From Pachyseris speciosa (Eukaryota; Cnidaria; Anthozoa; Scleractinia; Pachyseridae): a stretch of 64,000 bases of DNA. Position numbers and translations under genes: made by a program. The stretch is taken from assembly GCA_016490735.1 (NCBI GenBank), contig JAEMWC010000609.1:162501-226500 (forward strand), read 5' to 3'. The notes under the pieces were generated by a model, which did no database searches, was not told where the DNA came from, and worked only from the letters and a program-made list of their open reading frames with translations. Within the stretch, counting starts at the first letter, position 1; the number at the start of each line of letters is the position of its first letter. Below are positions 11,868 to 22,994 of the stretch, piece by piece.

Positions 11868-11948
11868 GAGCCTGAGCATTAGCTATGCCATGCTGATGAG
11901 GCCTAACAAGGCCGAAACAGCTGTCCATGGCTGCTAATGTTTGGGCTC
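11868..11948 (+). ncRNA. Hammerhead ribozyme, type I, minimal stem III (right arm)
   Basis: Core CTGATGAG at 11893-11900, stem II 11900-11913 with loop AACA, GAAA at 11914-11917. Stem III is AC/GU around AGCU (11917-11924), and the cleavage triplet GTC lies at 11923-11925, so cleavage is predicted after 11925. Stem I pairs GCCATG with CATGGC and extends outward (11868-11882 with 11934-11948) across an internal loop that could make the usual tertiary contact with loop II. All invariant core bases are present. Such ribozymes occur in Penelope-like elements and in small animal retrozymes. Confidence 0.9.
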
Positions 11949-12059
11949 AATCTTTGTTTTGGTAGATTTAAGGGGTAATGCCCGCTACCATGTGGCCTTA
12001 GTGCCTTTAGAGTGGCTTCAGCTTACCCAATCACATTAATTTGTGAGGTATCCCTTCGA

Positions 12060-12570
12060 AGAAGATGGAGTTGTTTTGCTCAAAATGAAGAAACCAACTG
12101 AATGCGAAAGCGGTACGTTCAGCCAATCAGGAGCAAGTAGTTTTGACGCTCGACCATTTCATCAACCAATCAACATTCATTAATTATGCCCTCTATGTTA
12201 TTAAAAAATAATATAAGCCCCTAAACAGAAAATTTCATTTCCCAAATATCTTGTTATGACTTCGGTGACGAAAGGATCTCTCTCACTCCAAATGACTGTG
12301 TAAAAGAAAGTGAAAGCATGATCCTTACCTGTTCAAACAAACAAACAAACAAACAAACAAACAAAAACTCGAGAATTAATCAAAGTTAGAGGGCAAAACT
12401 TGGATTTTTTACAGTTTTAGGACGAAGATTACTAACTTTTTCAATGAGGTGTGAAGTGCGCTAGTTTTTGACAGCTTTCTATCAGATTTTGAGACCTGCA
12501 CATACATTTGATCGCTTTTTTTCTCCTCGAGTTTCTACTTTTGCCTTCAATTACATTAAGCTTTTAAAAT
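12060..12570. other. Intergenic, no supported gene
   Basis: AT-rich sequence containing an (ACAA)n tract at about 12336-12366. Nothing else can be supported. Confidence 0.5.
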
Positions 12571-12572
12571 CA

Positions 12573-12808
12573 GGGCCGTAGCTAGCATGAGGCGAACCGA
12601 GGCACTTGCCTCGGTAAAAATGTCGAGTTTATGGTATTTTTTTCTTGTGTGTGTCTTACGAAAATATAAAGCAGGCTCTCCAGTTTCACAGTTGCGTTAA
12701 GCATTTGTTTGAGGTTCCTGTAAGAGGCCATACATTTTAAAGAGGTGTTTTTTTTCTTTTTACTGGTATTGCCTCGGTAACAATTTTCGTCCGGCTACGG
12801 CTCAGAAA
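12573..12808. mobile_element. Possible MITE with CAGGGCCGTAGCTAG end
   Basis: The left end CAGGGCCGTAGCTAG is loosely matched by CCGGCTACGGCTCAG at about 12791-12805, and the word TTGCCTCGGTAA occurs near both ends. The CAGGG start suggests a hAT-type family, but I see no clear 8-base target duplication. Confidence 0.35.
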
Positions 12809-13187
12809 ATACAATGCCGATACCGCTAAAAAAAAAACAACAACAACAGGTTTATCTCGAGTGTGACTTTTCACTTGGAATACATGGAGGGGCATACGTA
12901 CGTACTTATGTGCGGTGACCAAAACCAAATTTTCTCGAGCAGATGGGTTACCATATTTTCTTAACCAAGGTGCTCCATCCGTTTCTTATGAGGCACAGTC
13001 GGCGGCGAAGACAACTCCCGGACAAAATCGCTTAAAATATCAGCATTGAGGCAAACTGGACGACAGTACACCACATGTAAGACAATTTAACTTTTATTTA
13101 GCGTTGTTCAATACATATATTTAGCGATTCGTCGCTAGAGCATGAAACACGGTAAATCCCATACATTTACTATAAAATAACAAAGGG

Positions 13188-13766
13188 TCACACAAACAGA
13201 TTTTCTGGGCGCCCTGTGTGCCAGAAACCGATCTTCGTTTGTAAAGTGGGATGTTTGGTCAGAGCTGGAATTTGCCGCCAGGTATCTGCTTTAATAGCAG
13301 TGACGTTAGCGCCTCTGTCTACCAAGAACGCGAGTTCGGTGTTACCAACAGTCCGATCAACTGAGATATTGTTAGAGTCTTGCAACAATTGCAAAGTATC
13401 GTGCGTTACGAGAGCAATAAATCGATCATTAACCTCGCCAGGATCATACAAACAGTTATTCTCTACCTCAGAAGTTGGCACTTGTTCTTTATTTTCGTCA
13501 AAACAAACCGTTAAATGTCCCGTGCTGAATTTATTTTGGTCTGGCTTCAGATTAGCTTCGTCAACTGAATTCTCGATCTCCCTAACAGAGTCATGATTAT
13601 TCTCTGAAGCGTGATCAGCTGAGGGGATGTTAACGCCGAAAGTTTGTTTAACACGGGTTGCCTTCCCGTTGAGAGACAACAAAAGATCCTTCCTAAGAGT
13701 GTCCTTGCCATAATATGAACAAAGTATAGACACGTTTGACCTTGTACTCGTTGCGTGACTGGGCAC
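13188..13766 (-). pseudogene. LTR-retrotransposon remnant with retropepsin-like domain
   Basis: An open minus-strand frame of up to 192 codons ends in a retropepsin-like segment. A hydrophobic strand ELAFLVDRGANVTAIKADTW corresponds to the catalytic loop, normally D[TS]GA; the second residue here is Arg (DRGA). This suggests the protease has lost a conserved residue. The upstream part is an unstructured Asn/Glu-rich linker of the kind found between gag zinc knuckles and protease in Ty3/gypsy elements. No RT, RNase H or integrase follows within the window. The start is uncertain because the first residues may lie on a different frame. Confidence 0.6.
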
Positions 13767-13919
13767 TCACCGCAAGAATCTCACATTATTACCCGGGCTG
13801 CGCGCGTCTCGCGCGGCGCCCGGGTCTAAGATTACCGACGGTTCTTCTTTTTCGTCGAGTATCATCCACAAAGTGCACTTCCGGCGTTTCTGCGCAAGCG
13901 CTAACTATTTTTAACAGAG

Positions 13920-14465
13920 TGATGCCTGTTGTCACGTATCGGAAAATGTCGATTCACCTTGTGTCTTTTGAAGTCTGAACAAACAATATGTTAAGAGAAG
14001 TGTCTATGCGAATGATTGCAAGTTCAACGGCAAGAAGAAAGCTTTTAACATGAGTAAACTTAACTCCAGATGGACTGCCGTGTTTTCTCGTGTCTGCTTC
14101 AGTAGACTGCGAGTAGTCTCTAATTTTGGCGATGGATTGTGGGGCGGGCGAAAGACACGTGCGCGCGCGAAGTTGCGAGGAGACGCGACGCGAGGGGAGC
14201 GCCAAAAATTAGAGACTACAGACAAAGGGAGTTTGACCTTTCACGGCCGAGTGATTCGGAAGTATAAATCTCATATCAACAGCAAGAATGATACTTGTTG
14301 TCACGTATCGGAAAACGTCGATTCACCTTGTGTCTTTGAAGTCTGAACAACTAATATGTTAAGAGAAGTGTCTATACGAATGTTTGCAAGTTCAACAGCG
14401 AGAAGAAAGCTTTTAACATGACCAAAATTTAACTCCAGATGGACTGCCGTGTTCCCCGTATCCGC
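13920..14465 (+). repeat. Two 165-bp direct repeats with a 107-bp TIR element near the first
   Basis: TGTTGTCACGTATCGGAAAA...GACTGCCGTGTT occurs at about 13928-14095 and again at 14299-14450 with few differences. Between them lies a small inverted-repeat element (14113-14219). The spacing and length do not fit LTRs of the retropepsin remnant next door. Confidence 0.75.
14113..14219. mobile_element. 107-bp MITE with 19/20-bp terminal inverted repeats
   Basis: GTAGTCTCTAATTTTGGCG at 14113-14131 is the inverse of CGCCAAAAATTAGAGACTAC at 14200-14219, with one extra A. The interior is GC-rich (GCGCGCGCGAAG). No clear target duplication is seen. Confidence 0.7.
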
Positions 14466-14469
14466 TCCA

Positions 14470-15625
14470 TTGAGATGTACATTTTGTTGAATAACTCAAG
14501 TACGGGATATCATACACCCCTGAGACTTTGACAGGTAGTTAATTTACTATTTTAATTTCTGGACTTTAATTTTTGAATGATAAGCGATTAGTTTTTACAA
14601 ATGTACTAGCGTCCTTGAAACTGTCCAGAAACGTTCCTTTCTTGTGTTTCAAATGACCCTGGATTGACGTATTTGTAAACAGTTTCACTCTGCTAATTAA
14701 TTTTCTACTCACATTTCACCGAGACTCCATTCACATTTATGCGAAAAAATCCTACATCGTTCGATAAGCGTTTCCTTTCTCAAACAATTATCCATTGAAG
14801 CGAAAACAAGTGTGCTTAGTTTTTTTTTGGAATCAATACACTATTTTTATCACCTTGCATAATGATAAACCTCTGTGGCCTAAAGGTCATTGTTCCTGCC
14901 CGTGACGCAGCTAACCCGGGTTCGATGTCTGTTAGTGGTATATATCACGGGCTTTATTTTTTCTGTTTCTCTTTTTCTTGTTCTTTTAGAAATATTTTTT
15001 ACAAGTGTTATAATTATTGTTCTCAATGGTTGAGCTGTATTTTAGAGGAATATATGTTGATAGGGGTCTAAAGAAATAGACTCCAACACAAGCTAAACAC
15101 AATGCGTCCGATGTAAGAAAGACAGACTTCCCTCTATTCTTTTGTTTAGCACTAAGTTAGGGATACAATACTGTTTTTTGCAAGCCCGGGTTTAGGCTAA
15201 TTGTAGCCTCTTGTTATAATGAAAACAACAAATATAGAATGAACAGAGGTAACAATGGCGAGGAGGCCTAAAGGAAGCTATGTAGCTTATGTTAATAAAA
15301 GTCTCCTCAGTTATTGTTTTACAAGATGAAATTAAAAATGAAGAACATGACGACGGATACAATTACAAGCTGCAAATAAAGATAATACATTTATGTTGAC
15401 GATCTCGGTATTTAAGGAGTTATAAAATTTAGGTCCTTGGTAAAAAACGGAAAATTGTTTGATGTTAGTGCGACAGAAAGGCAAACGATTTGATAGCCTG
15501 CGTAGCAAGCGTTTCCGTGTGGTTTCCTAGCAAAGATGTTTTGCCCGCGCGAAAAATGGGGCCAGAGCAAAAAAATGAAAAAGAGTGGGGAGGGGGAGAG
15601 GAGGGAAGGAAACGCTTAACGCTTC
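14470..15625. other. Intergenic, no supported gene
   Basis: No gene seen. A weak B-box-like ACCCGGGTTCGATG at about 14913 could be a decayed tRNA-like SINE, but no complete arm set was found. Confidence 0.4.
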
Positions 15626-15629
15626 TCAT

Positions 15630-15798
15630 AATAGACCGATATCACATTTCTGATGAACAATAGATTTTGCCCGTCCAGACTCGTCATCAGGATGAGTTCT
15701 AGCTCCCACTGGATTAAGATCCTTTGTGTTTGCACGTTTTGTGAACGGGGCTGGACGGGCAAATCTATTGTTCACAACAAGCGTGATATTAGTCTATA
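15630..15798. mobile_element. MITE-like inverted repeat
   Basis: Left GAACAATAGATTTTGCCCGTCC and its inverse GGACGGGCAAATCTATTGTTC lie at about 15655-15675 and 15752-15773 (read in parts of 20 bases or fewer). The outer ends TAGACCGATATCAC and GTGATATTAGTCTA also pair. Non-coding. Confidence 0.65.
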
Positions 15799-15837
15799 CA
15801 AACGCTTAGCCAAACGCAAGGTGTGAGTCAGTTTATT

Positions 15838-16215
15838 TTTGTATAAAGCGAAGCATTGACCATTGATTTCTGTTTTAAAAAGCGAAACATAAAGCGAAGC
15901 ATTGACCATTGATATCTGACCTTGAAGAGCAATCAAATCTCTTGAGAACGGTCATCAGTTAGTATTTCCCACTCCACAAACGATAAGGAGACTAGTACTA
16001 TTGAAGGACTGTGGGATCGTTTAGGCGGACGAAAGATGACAAACATTTAATTTTTTTTTCCTTTTTTCGAGGCCTGTTGAGCTGCTCTTGCTAATTCTGC
16101 TTCACAGAGCAACGGTACTGGCTTTGAAAACGCCCAAAAATGACAAGTTTGTCATCTTCCGTCTACCCAAACGATCCCATAATCCTTTACTAGCAGCAGT
16201 CTGGAGTGGGGAATC
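15838..16215. repeat. Short tandem duplication followed by a MITE-like inverted repeat
   Basis: ATAAAGCGAAGCATTGACCA occurs at about 15842 and 15891. Then CCCACTCC...GGATCGTTTAGGCGGACG (15968-16035) is loosely inverted as CGTCTACCCAAACGATCCC...GGAGTGGGG (16159-16210), giving an element of about 245 bp with no ORF. Confidence 0.55.
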
Positions 16216-16402
16216 CATTCCGTCTCTCGAGGACGAAAAACTGAATAAGCGAAAAATTTGAAGAGAAGCTCGTCAACATGGAAAAGAAAAATCAAGCTAA
16301 CATCAAATAAATTTTATGGCAATAACATTTCATATTTCTATTGCGCAGTTTCTATGAAATAATCAAATGCGCATTAAAGCACAAGCCGCCCCGGGGAGGG
16401 AG

Positions 16403-16419
16403 GGGGGGGGGGGGGGGGA
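16403..16419. repeat. Poly-G run
   Basis: Homopolymer of about 17 G, a likely site of length error in any assembly. Confidence 0.9.
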
Positions 16420-16499
16420 CTAACAGTTGAGTTATCAGAGTGCCCCCGTAATGTAAATATCCAATTAAGACAGACACTTGAGGTGGTCACCGCCAGAGT

Positions 16500-16705
16500 T
16501 TTGTTACGTCCCTAGTTTTGTTACGTCCCTTTTATCGTCCTTAAACGAGAAGACTGCAAAGTCTAACCGTTTGTAGATCTCATTACAAAGGCAGCGCTTT
16601 CTCCTCAATTATATATAGACCCTGATTGTTGGTCCGGCCGGGCTTTGAGCCCACAACCTCCCGCACGGTAGTCCGGTGCTTTACCAACGGAGCTAACCTG
16701 TCGGC
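16500..16705 (-). repeat. tRNA-like SINE, minus copy
   Basis: The minus strand from 16705 has the A box GTTAGCTCCGTTGGTAAAGC, a B-box region, then the body GGACCAACAATCAGGGTCT and a tail with AAAGGGACGTAAC. The same body follows the plus copy at 17018. Confidence 0.7.
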
Positions 16706-17017
16706 AGACAAAAGACAAAAGTGTGCGTAAGATTTCCTCTCTTTTGTTCCATTTATCCCAACCAGCCCTAAAATCTTGCTACATGCATGCATGCGGCGAT
16801 GTGTAGGAAATAGGTAAGCGGATTTTAATTAATACATTAACGTCAATGACGTCATCAGGCTATGGGCTGTCACTCATGAATAAAATTTGGTGGACTCTCA
16901 TTAATTTGCCGAGCAACACATTAACGGAGGGAGATATCAGGTTCTACTGTTTACTCTCATTCGCCGGTGGGATATACTCATTAGAGCTATGTTTTACCAA
17001 AGGTGCATCAGTTTTTA

Positions 17018-17300
17018 TAGGTTAGCTCAGTGGTAGAGCACCGGACTAGCGTGCGGGAGGTCGGTGGTTCAAACCCCGGTCGGACCAACACTCAGGGTCT
17101 TTAATTAATTGAGGAGATAGTGCTGCCTTTGTAATAACATCTGCAAATGGTTAGACTTTCTAGTCTTCTCGGATAAGGACGATAAACCGTAGGCCCCGTC
17201 TCACAACTCTTCATAATTGATTCTGTGTGACGTAAAAGAACCCACACACTGATCGAAAAGAGTAGGGGACGTAGTTCCCGGTGTGATGGTCTATCTCTCA
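17018..17300 (+). repeat. tRNA-like SINE, plus copy with long body
   Basis: Head GGTTAGCTCAGTGGTAGAGC at about 17019, B box GGTTCAAACCCC, then the body GGACCAACACTCAGGGTCT and about 200 bases of tail. It is convergent in family and opposite in orientation to 16500-16705, about 300 bases away. Confidence 0.7.
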
Positions 17301-18180
17301 TCTGATGATTAAATGCTCGGAGATATTAGCTGCACAAGCTACTCTAAAATCCGAGGGTAAATAATGTGATGTATGTATGTATGTATGTATGTACTGCCGA
17401 TTCGCTTGGGTCCTCTTGAAAGATACTAAACGAACGCAAGCAAAGCAAACTGTACAAAATGCTAGTGGGGAAAAATGCTGGTGGAGTTGAATACAAAATC
17501 GCTAAAGTATATAAAAATGAAGGGAAAATTATGAAAAAAAAAAAAGAAAAGAAAAGAAAAAGACAAGAAAGACAAAAACTGTATACTCTCCGTAATAAAT
17601 TGGGAATGAAGCAAATGGACAAGAGCGGTTGCTACAGCTTGCACTACAGCTTTTTAATTCTTCATTGTCTTCATCTCTTCAGTTTCGCTTTGTCCTCCGT
17701 GCCACCGCCAAAAAAACATCAATTCAATTCAAAAGGTTTACCTTCCTTTTTCTCTTGTTTGTTAGGCGGCTAGATATCATATGTTAATAATGTCGTGACG
17801 TCACTGATTTGTAAGCACCTGCTTGTGTTGTGTTTGTATTATTTTAACATTTTGTGCCTTTCTTCAAGCAACCCTACCATCGGTTGCTTGAAGGAGAAAA
17901 CTCCATTGCCTAGTTCCTGCGTGTCAGGCCACTGAGATCGGTTTAACGATTAGGTTGTTAAAAAAAAAAAGATTCAGTTTTGCGAGAATTTCACATTGTT
18001 CCGTTTTACGAATGTGTGAAACGGATCAAAGAACTTTAATTTACAATTCAAAGGCTCGAGTTTTAAGAATATTCCATGCTCAGCTAAAGAAGAAGAAATT
18101 CATCTGCCCACAGATCTAGAGTCCCGCACGCTTTTCACATTTGTTCAGTTGCTCTTATTGAACTGATGAGCGCTAGCAAT
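17301..18180. other. Intergenic, no supported gene
   Basis: A short (TATG)n tract lies at 17370-17393 and a purine-rich A/G tract at 17530-17575. The latter makes Lys-rich or Phe-rich shadow ORFs. Nothing else can be supported. Confidence 0.5.
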
Positions 18181-18185
18181 ATTTG

Positions 18186-18683
18186 ATGGCGTCAACAGCC
18201 AGAAGAATCGGACTGTCGACCCGGTCAGGAAGAAAGACATCGAGAGAAGAGGACGGCGTAACACCGAGATCGCGAAAAATCAGTTCTGGGAAAAAATTAT
18301 CGCGAGAAGAAAATATGAACAGCAAGTTGGGAACCGGACAACTATCTCATGGAATAGGAGATGGCGAGATATACTCAATGGTGAGACTTCAGAAAATCAA
18401 ATTGCTACCGACAGCTTCAAGATCACAAGAATTTGCATCTTTTGAAAAAAGTACTGCGACAAAAGACATTGACAACCAGCCTAAGCGTAAGATATCAGTG
18501 TATACTCGGCCAGAGCTACTCGGGAGAAAAGTTAATCAGCAAGGATCTCATGCAAGATGGCAAATGTTTCTGATCCAATACGAACCTTTCATTCTGTCAA
18601 CTTTAGCTCTGTTGATAGTCTCAGTATCTATTTATATTTTCTTCGTAGAAAGACAAAGTTTGTTTTCAAAACAGGTGATTTAG
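18186..18683 (+). CDS. Hypothetical single-pass membrane protein
   Basis: An open frame of 165 codons from the ATG at 18186. The first 130 residues are polar, rich in Arg, Lys and Ser, with repeated RxSREE-type segments (SGRKTSREED, SGKKLSREEN) that look like basophilic-kinase sites. Residues about 136-156 form one strong hydrophobic helix (FILSTLALLIVSVSIYIFF), followed by a short basic tail. The topology would be a tail-anchored or type II protein with a cytosolic basic domain. A plausible splice donor CAG|GTGATT at about 18675 would replace the last three residues and continue elsewhere, so this may be a first exon. No family is recognised. The coherent composition over 165 codons is the main support. 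Confidence 0.45.
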   Translation: MASTARRIGLSTRSGRKTSREEDGVTPRSRKISSGKKLSREENMNSKLGTGQLSHGIGDGEIYSMVRLQKIKLLPTASRSQEFASFEKSTATKDIDNQPKRKISVYTRPELLGRKVNQQGSHARWQMFLIQYEPFILSTLALLIVSVSIYIFFVERQSLFSKQVI

Positions 18684-18789
18684 TCGGGGCTGGGATAAAC
18701 GCCTCTGCTGATGTTGTAACAAGAATTTTACGTGGCTGTGATCCGAGATATTTTTGCGGACATTTACAATTGCAGTGAGCGTTAAAACT

Positions 18790-19545
18790 CGTTAGTTCCT
18801 TACTGCATTTTATTTATTACACACTTCTAAATAAAAACAGCATGACCTTAAAAATGCCGAATATAAAGTTAATGACACTATTCAGTTTCTTCAAAATGGA
18901 CCTGCTTCCAACTTTGAACTAAAAACATAAAGAGCGCTGGTGTAGTATTACTGCCTGTTGAACAATGCGTTGACCATTTTTTTGGGTGGAAACATTATAA
19001 CCCAAATATAAAAACGAGAGGAAGAGCTGATAACCATTCAAACTGGCTACCGCGGAACTTTCTGGGAAACCTCATATTCGCCATCACAAAGCAAACACTT
19101 TTAGTGCATGTTAAGTATAATCTTACTAAATTCTGATATTGGCTTCCTGCAGTAGAAAACTAAATTGACTACGACCAAGCATTACTTGGGGATACCAAGG
19201 TTATTTGTTTGTCCTCCCAAATTCATACTATCACATCACGTGGTCAGTTTAAATCTATTAGACTCGCACAAAATTTAGTAGTGAACTATAAATGGCAAAT
19301 ATCACATGTTTATCTCTAAACTGGATACTTCCTTTACTATTTACAATTAGATTATGAGCTCGAGATTTCTATCGCGTGATAGCTGATGAGGGCGTTGTTT
19401 TACTATTTTCAAAACTAAACAAGTAAATTATCTAAATCCTCCTCGCAAGACACTTCGAAAACAACAATAACGTCTTTATTGTACCTTTGACGTTTTCAGA
19501 TATTTACAAAATTATATTTAAGCAATAGAGGACTTTTTCCGTGTT
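18790..19545. other. Intergenic, no supported gene
   Basis: AT-rich, no recognisable feature. Confidence 0.5.
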
Positions 19546-19549
19546 CTAC

Positions 19550-19676
19550 ATAGCCTCATATAAACACGAGGGGGTTGGGAGAATTCGAGACAGTTATGCA
19601 AAGCCAAGACGCAGTCGAGGGTTTGCATAACTTTCGAGAATTCTCCCAACCCCCCGAGTGTTTCTATGAAGCTATG
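19550..19676. repeat. Foldback hairpin element
   Basis: AACACGAGGGGGTTGGGAGA at about 19564-19583 pairs with TCTCCCAACCCCCCGAGTGTT at about 19641-19661, and the outer TAGCCTCATA with TATGAAGCTA. This forms a stem of about 45 bp around a loop of about 40 bases. Confidence 0.75.
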
Positions 19677-20140
19677 CACTGTGCTTGCAAAGTTTGATCG
19701 TGATTTGAAGCAATTAAAGTTTGTAGCATGTAAGCTTAGTTTGGTGTACGTTTTGAACATTTTTTTGAATAAAGAATGTCTTATGGAGAATTTTATTGCA
19801 GTGCTTAATGCAAAAATTACCTTGAAAAACGTTAATTGCCTATTTTGTTCCATATTTTGTCCGCTTAGCTTAGGTCGTGTAGCTCACAATCATCGAGGCA
19901 GGGAAAGCGGTGTGGTTTTTCTTTTGCTTTGTTTCCTCGGGCTCACGGGGGAAGTGATAGCTAAACCCCAAATCGAAATTTGGCAATTCCTTTTTTTATT
20001 TCCTAGATATTTGTACTTGAAATTGCTTTATGAATCTTGCTAAAGCTTTGAAATGTTTTCAAATTGTACCGGGAAACACAAAGAGCGTGACGTCACAACC
20101 GTGTTTACATACTCTCATCTAAACACACCTATTGACCAAT

Positions 20141-20371
20141 AGGGCCGTTTATACGAGGGAAAATAAGCCGCGGCTTACTCTGGCCACGACGTACATAAGA
20201 AGCGAACACTCCGTATAAATGGTACAAAATCTACGTTCACGGCTTTCTCAAGCTGCGGCTTATCCTGGCGTAGGCGTTTTTACTCGTATAAATGGTTCAT
20301 TTCGCGTCTTATGTAAGACGCGGCCAGAAACGGTAAATCGCGGCTTATTTTCTATCGTATAAACGGCCCTA
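20141..20371. mobile_element. MITE with TAGGGCCGTTTATACG termini
   Basis: TAGGGCCGTTTATACGA (20141) is inverted as TCGTATAAACGGCCCTA (ends 20371), and the inner AAAATAAGCCGCGGCTTA also pairs with TAAATCGCGGCTTATTTT. The element is 231 bp. The flanking AAT/ATG bases do not settle the target duplication. Confidence 0.75.
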
Positions 20372-20584
20372 ATGAGTGGTCGCGTACTATCTTAAATATT
20401 TTATAAATATTAATATATAAGAAAAGGTACGGACTTTCAGAAATAACTATTTAGAGTAAAAAATGCCTGAAGGTCACATTTGCAGGATATAGAGGATATA
20501 GAATAGATTAAGAAAATGGATCAGAGGTACAATACACTTACGAAATGAAGCAAAACACACACTAAGAGACATACATAAATGTAA

Positions 20585-22200
20585 ACAAAATACAGACACA
20601 CACGGGTGTATACAAAGCCTGGGCCAGGGCCCATTATCAATTAAAAACTATATTGAAATATTTGAAAATGACCAATTATAATAACCCTGAATGCCTGTCA
20701 GTTATAGACGCCACGGGGCTGTGATTCTGCAGTTCAGTTCAGTTGCATTGAGCAAAGAACTCTGAAACAACAATGTTGTTTTGAGGCTTCTTTTCGCAAT
20801 TGCATAAATTGCGTTCACAACTGCGAGGATCATTTCTTCATTTGATTTAATTTCGGCAGTTCATATATGATTTGCTTCATATGTCACTCATGCTCATTTC
20901 TTTCACGGGAACATATGAACTCACAAAATTGACCTGCTCCCAACGTCAGTGGCTTCATAGCTCAGACAGATTCTGCTTGGCAACTTTTTAGCAACTTTTT
21001 CGATTCTGAGCAACTTTTCGGAGAGTGAGCAACTTTACAGCATCTTTTCTAAAAGTTAGCATATTTTTGGCGTATTTTTCCTATTTTTAAATCACGTTCA
21101 TATTTTAATACGTTTTCTTTGAAACTTCACAAGAATTTCACTAGAAAATCTCTTGCGTTTTGATCGTTTAGGTATCACGTGCTGATAAATTCCAAATGTG
21201 CCGGATGTGAGTCCATTTCCAGAATGGAAATATTCCAAATATGGTACAACTACGTGGCTCTAAAATGATGGATGGCAAGATTGTCTCTTCTGACAATGAA
21301 GAACCCGATGAAGAACAACATCAAAGAGATCCAATTTAGGCTGCAACTGAAAAAGGTGCAGAGCTTTCGGAGCCTGAAAAGGCTTCCATCTTCCGAAAGC
21401 ATAAAGTAGCCGAGAACACTGGAAAATTACAAGTCAAGTCGGATACTAAAAGTCATTGAGCAAAATCTCTGTTTATGAGGGAATCAAGGAATATCCTGGT
21501 CAGAATCTCGTGTGTGTCAGCAAGCAACTTTTAAAATATTTTAAGATTTTTTAAGATTAAAATATTTTAAAATATTTTGGGGATATTTGTGAGCAACTTT
21601 TAAACATTTTTTGAGTAGAATCTGTCTATATATATAGCTAGGCCTAGCAGGAGCCCATCATTAGGAGCGTTCTACTGCTCTATATTCCTGTTATGGTGTC
21701 TTCACAGACCAGTGTATTTTTAGATTGAATTTTCCGCCAATATCCGGCAGACCCCGAAGGAGCCCCGATGACCAATTACGAGTCGCTGCAAGTGCCACAA
21801 GTATCGGCACGTGAGAAGCCTATGTTTTCGCTCATTAAAACTGTTGTTTTGTGGCGCTCGCGTGTGCCGTTGCTCTCCTTGTTGCCCTTTTTTGCGGGAA
21901 AAGATAGTCTAAAAATAAAAAGAAAACAAACTGCGGATATAAACATGACAAACGAGCCACGTATGTTTTAAGAACTTGAATTCAATGAACTTGACGTTTC
22001 GTATGATAGATTGGTCTGTAAAAATGCCGTTATACACAGGCTTAGTATGGGAGCTGTACGCTCCTAGTGAGGGGTTCCTGATAATTGTTAATTATAATAT
22101 TTATATATATATAACTATTAGGGTAGCCCATAGGGTAGCCCATGGGCCCTGGCCCAGGCTTTGTCTACACCCGACACAGACACGCACACACAAAACACAC
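20585..22200. repeat. Inverted terminal-like blocks around a composite repeat region
   Basis: GTGTATACAAAGCCTGGGCC (20607-20626) is inverted near 22146-22175 as GGCCCAGGCTTTGTCTACAC, with CACACA words outside both. Part of the same block occurs at about 50595. Between them lie a truncated tRNA-like SINE tail (20800-20956) and a segment bounded by AGACAGATTCT (20955) and its inverse AGAATCTGTCT (21617). The inner segment is rich in GAGCAACTTTT words. No transposase is recognisable. Confidence 0.5.
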
Positions 22201-22246
22201 AAAGAAACAACTGCAATAAGTAAGAGATAAGGGGGCTGTAGGCCAA

Positions 22247-22277
<31 letters not shown>

Positions 22278-22669
22278 AGGTATTTATCTGACTTATTTCA
22301 TGATATTATTCATGAGGGTTCTTTATATAACGATCCTTTGTTCAAGGGGCCAAACACCGGCTAATTAGTACAGTCACACCTTCGTCGGATCATAGCAGAC
22401 TGATACAAAGAAAGCAACCTGATGTGTGCGTTTCCCACAGGACTGTGAAAACTTGTTGCGAATTCCTCCGTGACAAGCGCTAGACTTTTGACACTTTTTT
22501 GTACTTTGATATTTTGGCGAGTCCACAAGGGACTTAGCATTGCATTTTCTTTTTTCTTTGTTTATGCGTTCTATTGTTTGATATTTTGTTTTGGTTCTTG
22601 TCATAGTTTTTCGGTATATATGTACGAATGTTTTCCAACGACTCATTTCTCTGTTTTTGTGCTGTCATT

Positions 22670-22933
22670 ATGGACGGCATGTATAACGACGAGGAGCTTT
22701 TTCTTACTCAAAATAGTTTTTCGGAAGAAATATTACAACACAGTTTTAGTATTGATTCTAGAGCTCATTCTATTTTAGACGGCCTAATAGCTAGTGATGA
22801 GCCTGCTTCACGAACTTCGTGTGCGGAAGAATTAAAGCAAGTAGTGACTGACGAAAGCATCAAGGACGGACGGACGGACCCATCGAATTGTCCAAAAGCA
22901 GTAAGGAAGATTTTGATCGTTGACGATGAATAA
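22670..22933 (+). CDS. Hypothetical acidic ORF, possible first exon
   Basis: The second in-frame ATG at 22670 opens 87 codons, starting MDGMYNDEELFLTQNSF, rich in Asp/Glu/Ser, ending ILIVDDE. The preceding 12 residues are hydrophobic and probably untranslated. It has no recognised domain. The acidic start could belong to a transposase-linked or host gene, but no partner exon can be assigned. Low confidence. Confidence 0.25.
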   Translation: MDGMYNDEELFLTQNSFSEEILQHSFSIDSRAHSILDGLIASDEPASRTSCAEELKQVVTDESIKDGRTDPSNCPKAVRKILIVDDE

Positions 22934-22939
22934 CTTGAG

Positions 22940-22952
22940 AAGAGGAAGGAAA

Positions 22953-22994
<42 letters not shown>

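Larger units (their letters stand above)
11655..12053. repeat. 193-bp near-perfect inverted repeat, 13-base spacer
   Basis: The left arm 11655-11847 and the right arm 11861-12053 are reverse complements with only a few differences (for example ACCTCTTAAATC against GATTTAAGGGGT, and GCTTGGG against GTTTGGG). The spacer is 11848-11860. Each arm carries one hammerhead ribozyme. The arms therefore look like two head-to-head copies of one small ribozyme-bearing retroelement, or a palindromic insertion. Confidence 0.95.

Noticed and set aside
13928..14465. LTRs of the retropepsin element
   Set aside because: Repeats are only about 165 bp, lie 370 bp apart on the same side of the remnant, and lack TG...CA ends.
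15641..15775. CTGATGA-containing segment as a third hammerhead
   Set aside because: The minus strand has CTGATGACGAG but no stem II followed by GAAA, and no cleavage triplet in position.
18161..18200. ACTGATGAGCGC as a hammerhead core
   Set aside because: No GAAA box or closing stems follow within reach.
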